A DNA stretch of 64,000 nucleotides from Sinotaia quadrata (GCA_028829895.1 CM054178.1:92206558-92270557), one strand, 5' to 3'. Positions 1 through 36,520 are shown, counted from the first letter of the stretch. Program-made: numbers and translations. The notes: generated by a model from the letters alone, not told the origin.

Positions 1-180
1 CAGTATTGACAGGCCTTTGGTAAAGCATTTAGTGCTGATATTGCCGTCAAATCTCAAACGCACCCTTGCCTATCACTCTATATCTAAAAATAAAATCAGT
101 GTTTAATATTACTGACAATCATATCAGTATGGGAACCAAACAGAAACAAATGACAACAATATTCTTGTAGAGTTAAATCT

Positions 181-428
181 TTTATGGTTGATTGTTGATT
201 AAAGGACTGTGCCATGTGCTCGCAGTCTTTCTACTCTTGACAGTCGAGAACTGCTCCAGATTCGAATTATTCCGACTTGGCTTTAAAGATGATTTTTGTA
301 ATGCAGACTATTTGTCATCAGACATCAGCTGGTGAACGAGTTGGTCACTGATATTGAGTGACCTGTGAAGGTGATTGACGGGACAAGTGAAAAATCCACT
401 AGCTGACCTCCACAAACTAGGATGGCCG
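181..428 (+). promoter_or_regulatory. Gene 1 probable promoter-proximal region and non-coding first exon
   Basis: This non-repetitive stretch is clearly similar to 40500-40757 upstream of gene 2, including a shared 17-mer (atgatttttgtaatgca) and ctgacctccacaaact. Both copies end in a donor-like site (ggccg|gttgag and ccgg|gtgag). I infer a non-coding exon 1 spliced to the signal-peptide exon. No ORF is conserved here. Confidence 0.4.
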
Positions 429-961
429 GTTGAGTATTTACATATCGGATGACTGACGTGTACGGCGTGTATGAAAACACTCGACTATGGAATTGAATGT
501 TAAACAAAGCTCAGTTGATCAGTCAAATCAGTCAAATCAGTCAAGACTGACTCCTGTACTTGACTATCTCACCCACATGGTCGTCATTGCGTGCAGCAAG
601 CGATGTGTGACAAATTAATGTCACGAATGTGTTCACTAAGGAAATAAAAATGCTGTTGGTAGGCTGAGAAAGTATAAATATTTATATTTCTTTAGATATT
701 TTCAAGTCTGTTTTGCCGTTTTATTGTAATGCTTGATATTGTGTGTATTTGCAACCGTATCTGTAATAAGTATCTGAGTAATGCCTGATATTGTGTGTAT
801 TTGTAATCGTATCTGTAATAAGTATCGTCTATAAATTCTATTAGTGTATATTTTTCACCATGCATGCCCAAGTATTGCAATTAACTCCAAAATATTTTCT
901 ACTACACTTTCAATAGTCGACATAGTTTTGTGTACTGATTTAGTCTTTGGACTATTTAAGA

Positions 962-1516
962 AACTTACTAACTCTAATATACTATAATATACATGACAGG
1001 TGGCCATTAACTTACTAACTCTAATATACTATAATATACATGACAGGTGGCCATTAACTTACTAACTCTAATATACTATAATATACATGACAGGTGGCCA
1101 TTAACTTACTAACTCTAATATACTATAATATACATGACAGGTGGCCATTAACTTACTAACTCTAATATACTATAATATACATGACAGGTGGCCATTAACT
1201 TACTAACTCTAATATACTATAATATACATGACAGGTGGCCATTAACTTACTAACTCTAATATACTATAATATACATGACAGGTGGCCATTAACTTACTAA
1301 CTCTAATATACTATAATATACATGACAGGTGGCCATTAACTTACTAACTCTAATATACTATAATATACATGACAGGTGGCCATTAACTTACTAACTCTAA
1401 TATACTATAATATACATGACAGGTGGCCATTAACTTACTAACTCTAATATACTATAATATACATGACAGGTGGCCATTAACTTACTAACTCTAATATACT
1501 ATAATATACATGAAAG
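962..1516 (+). repeat. 47-bp minisatellite, about 12 copies
   Basis: The unit begins cttactaactctaatatact and ends gacaggtggccattaa; copies are almost identical, so the array is young. It lies in the presumed 5'UTR intron of gene 1. The 900-1700 stretch otherwise shows only a 56-bp direct duplication at 1598-1709. Confidence 0.95.
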
Positions 1517-1734
1517 TTGGCCATTAGCTTAATGGTGAGCTAACTGACAGAGAGAATGGACTTTGAAATATTTCATGCACTTTTGCTAGTGAAATGTTAT
1601 ACTTGTGTTTACATAGAGATGTCTTATGTGAGTAGACTATTATTTCTACAAATTATACTTGTGTTTACATAGAGATGTCTTATGTGAGTAGACTATTATT
1701 TCTACAAATTGGGAACTAAGATGCTCGTATGTAG

Positions 1735-1890
1735 TATGCTAAACATTTGACATTGTTCACAAACTGATATTGTTGTATTTATTATGATGTATGTGCCGGG
1801 CTACTAAATACTGTTGCAGGAAACTGTAAGTTGAGACTTGAATGTAAGAAAGAATGGAGTTAGAGATGAATAAACTAGAAACTTAGTGTA
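1735..1890 (-). repeat. Inverted fragment of a dispersed repeat family
   Basis: The reverse complement matches 11690-11820, sharing gttgcaggaaactgt, gtaagaaagaatgg, tgacattgtt and gtatttattatg with small differences. See the copies at 4104, 10730 and 37180. Confidence 0.6.
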
Positions 1891-2249
1891 TGTTCTATAT
1901 TTATAATTTATTTGGAAGAAGCAGCCTTTTTTTATTACTGATGTTTAAACCACTACAACCATTGTAGACTCGATAGGTTTCTACAACCAATGTGATAGCG
2001 TAAGGTTACATTGCACTTTGTTGATGTACGGTAGAAAAGTATGCGGACTATAATGTGGAATTTCTGATGCAAGGAAGTTACTGGAAATTGCAACTTGTTG
2101 TTCTGTTTGAGAGAGCTAATACAGTGGAGCACCTGATTAGCCTCAAGAGAATAGCAGCTCATCACTATTCTACAAGGTGCAGGAGAAACACATGAAAATA
2201 ACAATTCTCATGTGACAACAAACTTGAAGCTCACGAAAGACCATTGCAA

Positions 2250-2490
2250 TTTTGCCTAGACAAGATTATGTACAAGGGTTCGCCGACAAAATCGCGATGA
2301 ACAAATGCACGACGACAACATCGCGACGACAGAATCGCGCCGATAAAATAGCGATCGACAAAATCGCGATGATATATGTTAAATCGTACAAGAACGTAAT
2401 AATAACATACGTAGATATCAATATTACGATACACAAAGCAATAACAATTATGTTTAGAAATGGCGATAGGCAAATTTACTCTGCCACAAT
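2250..2490. repeat. Short CG-rich interspersed element with internal ATCGCG motifs
   Basis: A compositionally distinct patch with repeated gacaaaatcgcga-type words. It ends at taggcaaatttactctgcca, which recurs in inverse orientation near 49463 and 49669 (tggcagagtaaatttgcc). It may be a non-autonomous mobile element; no coding capacity is seen. Confidence 0.4.
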
Positions 2491-2491
2491 A

Positions 2492-2752
2492 TCCATTCTC
2501 AGAACATCTGACCAAGACATGTATGGCGTTAAACTAAGTGTTTTAGTCAGTCTGTGTAATGACTTTATTGATTCTCAGAACATCTGACCAAGACATGTAT
2601 GGCGTTAAACTAAATGTTTTAGTCAGTCTGTGTAATGACTTTATTCATGTATGGCGTTAAACTAAGTGTTTTAGTCAGTCTGTGTAATGACTTTATTCAT
2701 GTATGGCGTTAAACTAAGTGTTTTAGTCAGTCTGTGTAATGACTTTATTCAT
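2492..2752 (+). repeat. Minisatellite, about 57-bp unit, 4 copies
   Basis: Unit core catgtatggcgttaaactaa followed by gttttagtcagtctgtgtaa. The first copies carry an extra gattctcagaacatctgacc segment, giving a two-part higher-order unit. Confidence 0.85.
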
Positions 2753-3136
2753 TCACCATATATCACCTTTCACGGAACAAGTGTGCAGATGAAACGAATG
2801 CCACCCCTTTCCGGGTCATCGAGCTTAATCGCACACGCGACAGTCACCAAGAGAGCGGAAAGATAAATATAATACTGAAATCCCTTCTCTTCGAATGCAG
2901 CCATTTGTAGAAGAATAAAAACATGTCATGGAAATTATTATCACAACGACACAGTGGCAAATCAACGCGTCATTTTGTATCCTGTCGGACCAATTATATC
3001 CTATAATACATTTTAAACATGGAGATCACATATTATTATCGCATGATCGGTGCTTAGAGGGCTTTGATTGTGGGGACTGGAGAATTTTTTGGCTGGTCTT
3101 CCTCGGCGTTTTCAGGTAAGGCATTACATCGAACTA

Positions 3137-3910
3137 TTACATTCATTACAAAACATATATATACACGGTGTGGTATGTACAGGCTTTACAAAACATATAT
3201 ACACACGGTGTGGTATGTACAGGCTTTACAAAACATATATACACACGGTGTGGTATGTACAGGCTTTACAAAACATATATACACACGGTGTGGTATGTAC
3301 AGGCTTTACAAAACATATATACACACGGTGTGGTATGTACAGACTTTACAAAACAGATATATATATACACGGTGTGGTATGTACAGGCTTTACAAAACAT
3401 ATACACACGGTGTGGTATGTACAGGCTTTACAAAACATATACACACGGTGTGGTATGTACAGGCTTTACAAAACATATATACACACGGTGTGGTATGTAC
3501 AGGCTTTACAAAACATATATACACACGGTGTGGTATGTACAGGCTTTACAAAACAGATATATATATATATATATATATATATGCACGGTGTGGTATTACA
3601 GGCTTTACAAAACATATATACACACGGTGTGGTATGTACAGGCTTTACAAAACATATATACAGACGGTGTGGTATGTACAGGCTTAACAAAACAGATAGA
3701 TAGATATATATATATATACATGGTGTGGTATGTGCAGGCTTTACAAAACAGATATATATACACGGTGTGGTATGTACAGGCTTTACAAAACAGATATGTA
3801 CACACGGTGTGGTATGTACAGGCTTTACAAAACAGATATATACACACGGTGTGGTATGTACAGGCTTTACAAAACATATATATATATACACACGGTGTGG
3901 TACGTACAGT
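3137..3910 (+). repeat. 40-bp minisatellite, about 19 copies, with embedded TA/CA microsatellite
   Basis: The unit is acacggtgtggtatgtacag gctttacaaaacatatatac (two halves). Copies differ mainly in the length of the (TA)n/(CA)n part. It produces long spurious ORFs on both strands. Confidence 0.95.
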
Positions 3911-4103
3911 CTTTACTAATTGCAAACATAAGACGAAAAACGGCTGGACAAATTTTAAATGAGAAACAATCACATATTTACCTGTACATATTCCTTTATA
4001 ATTTATCTGTGCGTTTGTGTGAGGTATGCGTACGTTTCTCACACAGTGTGACACATCTGCGCACCGTTCACTCGTTATGGTTATTATTTATTAATTAACA
4101 ATA

Positions 4104-4450
4104 CTGCCGCATAGGTGGAAACTACATACTAAAAGAGTAATAAAAATCCGTCTCTTTTAACGAGGCCCCCCCATCCACCCGCCATTACTCCAACATAAGG
4201 TTTAATATATGTGCAAGAAGGTCAATAAATTTATTAAACCATCAATCAAACATACAATTTATGAATATAATCAAAAGAGCACTGACATTTACATCACTTC
4301 ACAACAATGTTTGATTAACGCTAGGCACTCGTTCACTTTATCTTAGCACAGACATCAGCAGTCAAATTAGCATATATATATAACAAATTCATTGATATAA
4401 TTCATCATAGAAATGAGAGTGAAGTTTCAGAGGGATAATTAAAGTATTAT
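4104..4450. repeat. Dispersed repeat family, copy A
   Basis: Shares aggtcaataaatttattaaa, catcacttcacaacaatg-like and gtttgattaacgctag words with copies at 10730-11130 and 37180-37700. It lies in the gene 1 5'UTR intron. No target-site duplication could be defined by eye. Confidence 0.65.
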
Positions 4451-4477
4451 AATTATATAAGTTGTAAATTACAAAGT

Positions 4478-4745
4478 CTCTAAAACGTCTACAAATTCAG
4501 TCTCAAAGTATGTCTACAAAACAACTCAAATTTCACACTGGCTAAAATTTAAATTACAAAGTCTACAAAATGTCTACAAATTCAGTCTCAAAGTCTGTCT
4601 ACAAAACAAATCAAATTTCACACTGGCTAAAATTTAAAATTACAAAGTCTACAAAATGTCTACAAATTCAGTCTCAAAGTCTGTCTACAAAACAACTCAA
4701 ATTTCAAACTGGCTAAAATGTTAAAATTACAAAGTCTACAAAAAT
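4478..4745 (+). repeat. About 82-bp tandem repeat, 3 copies
   Basis: The unit contains tctacaaattcagtctcaaa and caaatttcacactggctaaa. Copies are near identical. The flanking 4750-5390 stretch is single-copy intron that aligns with 43060-44390 of the gene 2 copy. Confidence 0.85.
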
Positions 4746-5497
4746 CTAATAAAACATGTCAAACACTCACGCACGCACACACAAAATGTTTCTTTGAAAG
4801 TGAAGGTCAAGCAGAAATATATTAATAAATACATCAGTATAAACGTTTATGATTTGGACTTTCATCTTTGAACTAGAGAGCTTCTTGAAATGCACTTGTT
4901 TGTTCCGCGAAGTAATTAAGTTTGCTTGTACTGAATTGCTACTTGTGAAAGGTTCAGTTTTCCTCATCTGACAGTGGCATTAGTTTAAAGACAAGCACAT
5001 ATGCCAAGGTTTCAAGGTTTTTTCTTCTCACTACTGTTTAAACGATTAACTGTGTTTTGTTATAAAGTCATCACCGACAATTTCAAATTAAAATTTAACA
5101 ACTGGATAGACAAATTTTCGTATAATAAAAGAAGCAAGTTATAATTTATAATGTACTGAAATTATTTACTGTGGCACAAAATTAATAAAGCTAGATGAAA
5201 ATCGAACCTTCAGAGAAATAAAAGAGAGTGAACGACATATCACGGCATATATAATAAGAGTGACCTGTGTAGGTCGACATCTTTTTCTGCCACTGATTTC
5301 ACAACTTCTACAGAGAAATCGTACAAAGACAGTGTTCTTAATTAATAACGCCTAGTTGCAGCATCACATTTTAAATAATTTTTCTTTTCATCTAAGATAA
5401 ATATCAAACCGATGTGCTGAGCTGGACTATGACGAATGACGTCACTGGATACAACTTCATCGCGCTACACTGCGGACAGATAGGCATGGCAAAAAAC

Positions 5498-29144
<23,647 letters not shown>

Positions 29145-29173
<29 letters not shown>

Positions 29174-29395
29174 TTGTATTTGAATGTGACTCCCAGGTCA
29201 CAGTCTGAAACGAGATAAACACGTTTTTATTGTATTGGAGTGTTGATTCCCAGGTCACAATCTGAAACTAAATAAACACGTTTTTATTGTATTGGAGTGT
29301 TGATTCCAAGGTCACAATCTGAAACTAAATAAACACGTTTTTATTGTATTGGAGTGTTGATTTCCAGGTCACAATCTGAGACAAAAGAAACAGGT
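29145..29395 (+). repeat. 58-bp array starting in the last coding codons of gene 1, with repeated AATAAA
   Basis: The last coding stretch (cctgattcgagaaaaaacag gttttaattgtatt) is followed by three or four related units (tctgaaactaaataaacacg tttttattgtattgg). Two of the later units contain AATAAA. This is the presumed 3'UTR and polyadenylation zone of gene 1. Confidence 0.82.
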
Positions 29396-29399
29396 TTGA

Positions 29400-31620
29400 A
29401 TTTCATTTGGATGATGACTTCTAACAATACTAATGAGCTAGTCTCCCGATTTATAATTGTTTCTCACGCAGTATTAACTCTTTGAGTACTGTTACAAAAT
29501 TGTGTATATGATATCAGATATTCAAATGTGTAATGATATAAGATATACAAAAAATTGTAATCATTGGAAGGAAGAAAATAATTTAGGGACGTTCGCGTTA
29601 CATTTTTTTAAAGCAATAATATGTAAATGTTGATGCTTTGCTCTAATTATGCTAAATCCGGGTGTACAATTATTTTGCTATATGATATTACTACATAGGT
29701 ATTGGAATTTAGGTTTGTGGCTATACTTATTATAAGTAAGAAAACTTATGTTCTTATGGCAATACAATGTGTTGTCTCATTTCTGTATTTTTGTTAATGA
29801 ATCTCGCTGTGCTAAGCTTGTGTGCTAGTTGTTTGAGGCTAGTAGGTAAATCAGGTAATGAATTTGGAATTACGTGTCTAACTCTAGTTCATCACTTGAG
29901 GTTTGACAAAAGACAGTTTGCACCTAGTAAGTAGGCTGGGCAGTGCTAGTTTAGTCAGGCAGTGCTAGTTTAGTCAAGCAGTTCTAGTTTATTCAAGCAG
30001 TGTTAGTTTAGTCAGGCAGTGCTAGTTTAGTCAGGCAGTGCTAGTTTAGTCAGGCAGTGCTAGTCTAGTCAGGCAGTGTTGGAGCTGACTAGTGGCAAGC
30101 GTTTCTCTTTACATGTTGTCTTGTCTGATTATGTGTGTAGCATATTTGTGGTTGCCTGACATTGAGCGGAATATTCAGTTTAAATTGTTGTTCTGTTTTC
30201 AGTTTAATGTGTTTAATGTGTTTGGTTCTAGTGGATTTTATAAGCTGGGTGTAAATATCGAAAGAACTAATTTTTTTCTTTACTTCCTTGCATTCTTGTT
30301 GTTTTGCAGTTTTAATCCTACTTATTGTAATATTTATGGTATTTTGTTTTGTTTAAAAATGGGTATATTATACTGGTTTCGACAGAGTTGAGAGGTGCAT
30401 GATTAAGTAATGTTTGTGGTCGTTGATAGACTTAAAAATTACCTTTCTTAAATGTATCCAATTTCTCTATATATCAGACTAATTTCATATTTTACACTGC
30501 TTTAGGGGCAGTATTATTAACATTAAGTGTTAGTAAAGAAACATTTGTGGATCTCTTAGTAACTTTGGATAGTCATAAGTTAAGATGTCATCTATCAGCA
30601 TAAGGGCTTGTAGGATATTAGTGGTCAGGGATGTAATAAGTCAGATCTTATTACATTTGTGTTCTTGTTTGTGGACAAGAGTGTTGTGTGTACTGAGATG
30701 GATATATGATGTTTTGAGTAATTACGTTGGTTTGTTTCTGTATTTGAGTAGAATGTGTCTTGGCAGATTTGCTGACTGATGTTATTTTTGTTTAATCAGC
30801 GAGAATGCTGATATTTTTTAGTGGCCAGAAATGTGGAAGGCTAGGGACTGTGTATAGGGTTTAAAATTGCTGCCCGCCATTTTACATTGCTTTGTTTCCA
30901 CTTGCATAGCTGTAAGGGCAATTTCGGTCAGCAATCGCTGGTAGCTGGTTTAAACTACACGAGAAACGTGTTATGCTATGTATCATTCAGTGTTAGTGTT
31001 AATCATGGTTTACGAGTTTTTGCATTTATTAATAGTAGCAGATGTTTATAGATTCAGAGTGGCAATAGTTTGTTGATTGTAATTATGTGTTGTGTATGAT
31101 AGATTTTATTATTTTCTTTGCGCAATTTAAGATTTATTCATGTGAGAATGGTTTATGCATGGCACAGGAACATAATTATTTATTTTGTTTTATACCTTAC
31201 CTTGCAAGTAATAATTAGTAAAGAGTTGTATTAAAGAACATTTAATGCAGTTTCTTTAAACACTAAAATCATGACATAGTTCTACGTAGTTTAGAAATAA
31301 TTCATACAGATCGCAGAATCCAACTGTATGATGATTGTTGTAGAATTGTAAGGGTCTTTCTTGGCGGCCCATGCTCGAGTATTTATTGCTTGGCCAGGAT
31401 GTGTGAGGGAGTGATTGACAGGGAGTTAGAGTTCAGAATCTTTGTGTCTGGAAGATCAGTGCTCTACATGAGCCAAATGAAGAAATAAAAAGCTGCTAGA
31501 AGTAATCATGTGTTTCTATCACTGTTGCTGTCCGTTAGTGCGAAAGATTTGATTCAAACTGACCCCATCACAATTTGTACTGCAAGCAGGTTGAGCAAAA
31601 TTTTATTTGAACTGGTCCCA
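29400..31620. other. Intergenic region, possible degenerate LTR-like sequence
   Basis: T-rich single-copy DNA with a 19-20 bp array at 29936-30085 (cagtgctagtttagtcagg). An AATAAA near 31482 precedes direct half-repeats ending cccatcaca, just upstream of a Gypsy-like fragment. That arrangement would suit an old LTR, but no paired LTR or clear boundaries are visible. No gene supported. Confidence 0.25.
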
Positions 31621-31722
31621 TCACAGAAGGAAGGAAGGAAAGAAGGAAGGAAGGAAGGAAGAGGGAGGCAGGAAGGAAAGAAGAAAGGAAGGAAGGAAGG
31701 AGGAAAGGAAGGAAGGAATTAA
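31620..31722 (+). repeat. (GGAA)n purine tract
   Basis: Interrupted GGAA/GAAA run of about 100 nt. The stretch 31730-32330 has only a two- to threefold short repeat near 32170-32280 (acacaagacgtatg). Confidence 0.95.
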
Positions 31723-32354
31723 AGAAGAAATTTCAGAAATATTGTATAATGACAAAGTAATTACTGGCGACAGATGGACAAATTTTCATTTTAATAACTG
31801 AGGATAGCAATGTTTGTTATTTAAATATAACGAATTCATGGAAATGTCATATTTCGCTTTATTTAAACTGGCTGATGCAAGGATCTTTTAAGTTCTATGG
31901 ACTGTATATAACAGTGGAATAGCACAATTACTTACTGTTAGAGTCCATCAGATGATGGTTCAGTTCTTGTGATTTCTTGAGCCAGGGATACCTTTACTGT
32001 AACTGCTGGACCCACGAGCTTTGAGATAATCATGTAAGTATGAGTCATTAAGAGAGTAATATTGCAATCAGGGGTATTCAGATCACTAGTAAGTGGGGAT
32101 ATAATTAGAGCCATATATGATAATTAATATACAATATAATTACGAGACTATTGAGCAGTAGTACATGATGTAATAACTTACACAAGACGTATGCTTGGTC
32201 GTACCCCTCTCCTCAAATTACACAAGACGTATGTTTGGTCGTACCCCTCTCCTCAAATTACACAAAACGTATGCTCCATCTATCTCCATCCTATGTCTAA
32301 GCATATGTTTGGAGTAATGCCCCCCTTAATGTAACATTGTGCAATTTCATATTT

Positions 32355-32627
32355 CAGATCGGATCTAAAGCAAAAGTGTTTCATGCTAATCTGATGAAAA
32401 GGAATGAAGAACGCCCGGATAACATGGTCACTACTATTGTAATAGGGGACGATGCTATCACTGTACCTGGTGCCGAATCCGAACCACAATCAGGTTTAAC
32501 AGATGTTGAAACTGCTATTGATGTTATTGGAAATCCAGAACTCCCAGACTCTTACGTTCAACAGTTATGGAGCATGACAAAAGAAACTCCAGACATTTTT
32601 ATAGATAAACACGGAAAACGAGTTTAA
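32355..32627 (+). mobile_element. Ty3/Gypsy-like pol fragment
   Basis: About 90 open codons with K-A-K-V-F-H-A-N-L-M-K-R, resembling the V-x-H-x-N-x-L-K-R/K motif of Gypsy-type integrase C-termini or pol linkers. A later W-S-M-T-K-E-T-P-D-I-F resembles the ...D-V-F segment ahead of reverse transcriptase. A stop follows at once and no RT core is present, so it is a dead fragment. Family assignment is from memory of motifs, not a search. 32640-33400 shows no further feature. Confidence 0.5.
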
Positions 32628-33409
32628 AACATTTTAAACACGGAAAACGAGTCTTGTTTATAATGTATGGTCACACTACGGGATCATAATCTGATCCGCA
32701 TGTAACCGTATGTTTTACCTTATGGTACTAGTACTACCTGGCGAGGGGTACCAAATTGTATCTGATCAATTCATCACTGTATGTCAAGAGATCAGCTTCA
32801 GATTTTGCACACCAGTGACCCTTATTTAGAGTTTAATCATTTATTGTGTGATATGTTTGATAGACTTTCTTCTAAAATTAATTATGTAAAAATAATGAGT
32901 TGCGAACGTTATAAAATATCAGGCTCACTTTTTACACAGTAGCTCAAAAATAAAAGTATCCTTCGTCCTTGAGATTTTTTTGTTATTTTCATAAAATTAT
33001 TTTGGGCGTGAACTAAAATAGAGTGTATGCTACCTATACTACTTAGTATATGGTCATTGGAGAAAAACAACAACTAAATTTCAACACTTTACATCTTTAC
33101 TTGAAAATTGCAAATAAAGCAATTATCAAAGTACAGGTCTCATTCTAGTTCTTGCCCAAGGGAAGACTACCAGCTGGTAGCAATGCCAAATTTCCAGCAG
33201 ATATCTTGATAAATACAAAAGTTATGATGTAAAAAGTATTAATACTAGTCGTTTTTCCGAGAAAAATAAGGATCGCTAAAAATAATTCAATACTTACAGT
33301 ATGCCTCAATGAGCTCCAGCCATTGATCTTCCTGCAGCCCTAGCCTCCTCTGCCTCCTCCTGGAAAAGAGATATAAATACCTAACGATACACAGCATCAA
33401 GAAAATATA

Positions 33410-33612
33410 CAGAGTGAAGTCCAAAAGTTAAGAGAGAGTTTAAAAAATGGGATAGACATGTCCTGAAGTCCAAAAGTTAAGAGAGAGTAAAAAAATGGGA
33501 TAGACGTCCTGAAGTCCAAAAGTTAAGAGAGAGTTAAAAAAATGGGATAGACGTCCTGAAGTCCAAAAGTTAAGAGAGAGTTTAAAAAATGGGATAGACG
33601 TCCTGAAGTCCA
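33410..33612 (+). repeat. About 46-bp repeat, 4 copies, at the edge of the LINE fragment
   Basis: Unit gaagtccaaaagttaagaga gagttaaaaaaatgggatag acgtcct. The unit seems to derive from the LINE sequence itself (cctgaagtccaaactaaatc follows at the junction). Confidence 0.9.
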
Positions 33613-34555
33613 AACTAAATCGGGCTAACAAAATACAAGCCCTTAATGCAGTCATATACACTGCGGGTATCATAGTGTGGACAACAAATCAATTAAATGA
33701 ACTAGACTGAAAAACAAGAAAAGTATTCACAATACATAAAGCTTTACACCCCAAAGCAGACGTAGACAGACTATGTGTATCTCGGAAAATGGGAGGCAGA
33801 GGTCCCGAGAAAATCGAACACGTTATTGAAGGAAAGGTTATAGGCCTTGTGAACTACACCTGGAATAATAATACAGATGAGCCGTTGATAGAAGCAGTAA
33901 TGAGTGGAATATACCAACCTCCACAAATCGATAAAGAAACATGGAAGAAAACAACGAAACAGGCATTAGCAAATACCTGGAGCAAACACTCTCCATGGCC
34001 AAAACAATCAACCTACAGATGGTTGAAAGAGGCAGGTTTGACAGCAGAAACAGAAACACTCATAACAACTGCATAAGATCAAGCACTAAACAAGAAGTCG
34101 CACAAAACTAAAATCATGAAAATCTCAAATGATTCCAAATGCAGAATCTGCAAATCCATGGATGAGACAACAGAGCACATACTATCTGGATGTCATGAAA
34201 TGTAAGAAAATACCAAAAGACACAGCGAAGAGGCCAAACTCATACATAGACATCTATGTGAGAACTATGGAGTAAACACCCCAGAAAGAGCATGGATATA
34301 CCAACAAGAAGCAGTCACCGAAACAGAAGAAGTCAAAATATTGTGGGACTTCGAGATAAGAACAGATCGGGTGATTCCTGCACGAAGACCAAACATTGTA
34401 GTTCTCAATAAGTCCCCAAACAGCAACAATCATTGATGTTGCTGTTCCATCTGATAGAAACATATAAAACAAGAGAAAGAGAAAAAAATAGAAAAATATC
34501 AAGACCTCATAGAAATCCAGAGACTGGAATGTAAAAGCAGAAGTGATACCTGTAG
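33612..34555 (+). mobile_element. Non-LTR retrotransposon 3' part (RT C-terminus, CCHC-like finger, restriction-like endonuclease), broken
   Basis: Successive readings in shifting frames give I-Q-A-L-N-A-V, K-A-L-H-P-K-A-D-V-D-R-L, K-M-G-G-R-G, then C-R-I-C...T-E-H-I-L-S-G-C, and finally R-R-P-N-I-V-V-L-N-K followed by D-V-A-V-P-S-D. This order fits the C-terminus of LINEs that carry a restriction-like (PD-D type) endonuclease after a zinc finger. Stops and frameshifts (for example near 33708 and 34075) and the P-N in place of P-D show it is inactive. Confidence 0.72.
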
Positions 34556-34679
34556 TGAACTGAGCTTGGGGAACATAAAACTACTAAAAGCAGCGCCCTC
34601 GGAAGTGTCCACATCCTCCGTAAAAACGGTGGATCTGCCAGAATCTTGATAAGATTCCGAAACCTTGGTTCACAACCAA

Positions 34680-34775
34680 TAATAATAGTAATGGTGATGG
34701 TGGTGGGGGTGGGGGTGATGGTGGTGGTGGTGGTAGTGGTGGTGGTGGTGGTAAAGATGATGATGATGATGATGA
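34680..34775 (+). repeat. (GGT)n/(GAT)n microsatellite
   Basis: Imperfect GTG/GAT run right after the LINE fragment. 34780-35370 is single-copy sequence with weakly coding-like readings but no recognisable domain. Confidence 0.93.
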
Positions 34776-35373
34776 AAAACAAGCCCGAAAAAATTGAATT
34801 ACTGCCCTTTGGTCCACTGTTGTTGATGGATATTGCTATGGCGTCCACAGATACATGTAGTGTGTCCAAGTGTTTGTTTGTAAAACTGAACTGCCACGCG
34901 AATAGGCTGCAAGAGAATCCTGTTTGCTTCCAAAAGCAACGAAGATAATTTTTGTGGCTAAAAAATGTGTGTTTAATAGAGAATCTTCCACCAGGAGCAA
35001 CCCCATGAAGTCGAAACGGGGACCCACTTAACAATGACAAATAATTCCATTATGTGAGCATCTGTCTCCGTTAGATCTATTGTTAATCAGTGTTTCGACC
35101 ACCTCTCACCTCACTCAATCACACCCCATTTCCTGTGGCACTGATTCAAGTCTTTTATTTCTTATTCCATTGTTGCGAGCGAAAGTACGGTTAACGCAGT
35201 TTGAAAAAAAAAAACAGGACGAGAGCCGCTTCATCGCTAGTCTCGCGAAAACTATTGGACTTCCCGACTTGCTGAAGACAACAGCCATGTATTTGTCAGA
35301 TCTTTTACTTCCGCCTGTTAAGGAAGATTTTATGGGACATTTCTTCACCTCAAAATTAAAATCACCAACACAC

Positions 35374-35374
<1 letters not shown>

Positions 35375-35442
<68 letters not shown>
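35375..35442 (+). repeat. (CA)n microsatellite
   Basis: About 32 CA units; 35450-35900 is plain intergenic DNA. Confidence 0.97.
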
Positions 35443-35445
<3 letters not shown>

Positions 35446-35904
35446 ACACTCCAGTCACAGGAGGCACACGGCTTTATTCCTCATGCTCACAAGGAAACGA
35501 TTTATTTTAGCTTTGATGATGAACTATTTAAAATACATTTCTAGAGAAAAAGCTAACCACTTTGTTTATTTGTTTGTTTTCATTTCATGTTGACTTTAAT
35601 TAATGCTACCTTATGAGGACATTTGTTGGCTTTTCCACTGTCATCAATAAACACTCGCCTTGTGATGAACTTTCTCACTTAAGGAAGTTTTCAGCACACT
35701 GTGTAAGATCAAACGAAGAAAACAACTTATGAAGCGGTCAGGAATTTAACATTTAATTCTGAAAACTATTTTCTCCTCCTTTGATCAAGTAAAGATTTTT
35801 TTTTACTGCTTAGAGTATATGAAACGTTCCTTCACTGATCTCTTTTCATATTTTATTTTAGTTATTCTCAATATTGACAATACCAACATATCAACTATAA
35901 CTAT

Positions 35905-36520
35905 AATGCATAACAATAGCCATGAAGTTACTACATTACAATACATAACAATAGCCATGAAGTTACTACATTACAATATATAACAATAGCCATGAAGTTA
36001 CTACATTACAATATATAACAATAGCCATGAAGTTACTACATTACAATATATAACAATAGCCATGAAGTTACTACATTACAATACATAACAATAGCCATGA
36101 AGTTACTACATTACAATACATAACAATAGCCATGAAGTTACTACATTACAATACAGAGCTATAGACAGTCAAGTTACTACATTACAATATATAACAATAG
36201 CCATGAAGTTACTACATTACAATATATAACAATAGCCATGAAGTTACTACATTACAATACATAACAATAGCCATGAAGTTACTACATTACAATACATAAC
36301 AATAGCCATGAAGTTACTACATTACAATACATAACAATAGCCATGAAGTTACTACATTATAATACAGAGCTATAGACAGTCAAGTTACTACATTACAATA
36401 CAGAGCTATAGACAGTCAAGTTACTACATTACAATACAGAGCTATAGACAGTCAAGTTACTATATTACAATACAGAGCTATAGACAGTCAAGTTACTATA
36501 TTACAATACAGAGCTATAGA
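35905..36520 (+). repeat. 35/36-bp minisatellite with two interleaved subfamilies, about 17 copies
   Basis: Subunit 1 is acataacaatagccatgaag ttactacattacaat. Subunit 2 is acagagctatagacagtcaa gttactacattacaat. Subunit 2 appears once inside the first block and then takes over the 3' end, consistent with unequal exchange or gene conversion. 36540-37170 has no gene. Confidence 0.95.

Noticed and set aside
3137..3910. CRISPR-like regular direct repeats
   Set aside because: Repeats abut each other with no unique spacers, and the sequence is eukaryotic. The same holds for all other arrays.
3064..4054. Long ORFs on both strands with repeated cysteine-rich peptides
   Set aside because: They are readings through the 40-bp minisatellite; identical repeats stay open in several frames and on both strands.
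30092..30391. 99-codon hydrophobic ORF in the intergenic region
   Set aside because: T-rich DNA gives Phe/Leu-rich readings; no ATG at its start, no homology recognised.
34507..35544. Moderately long ORFs on both strands downstream of the LINE fragment
   Set aside because: They run into GGT/GAT and CA microsatellites. A short coding-like stretch near 35210-35370 could be element-derived, but no domain or exon signals support a gene.
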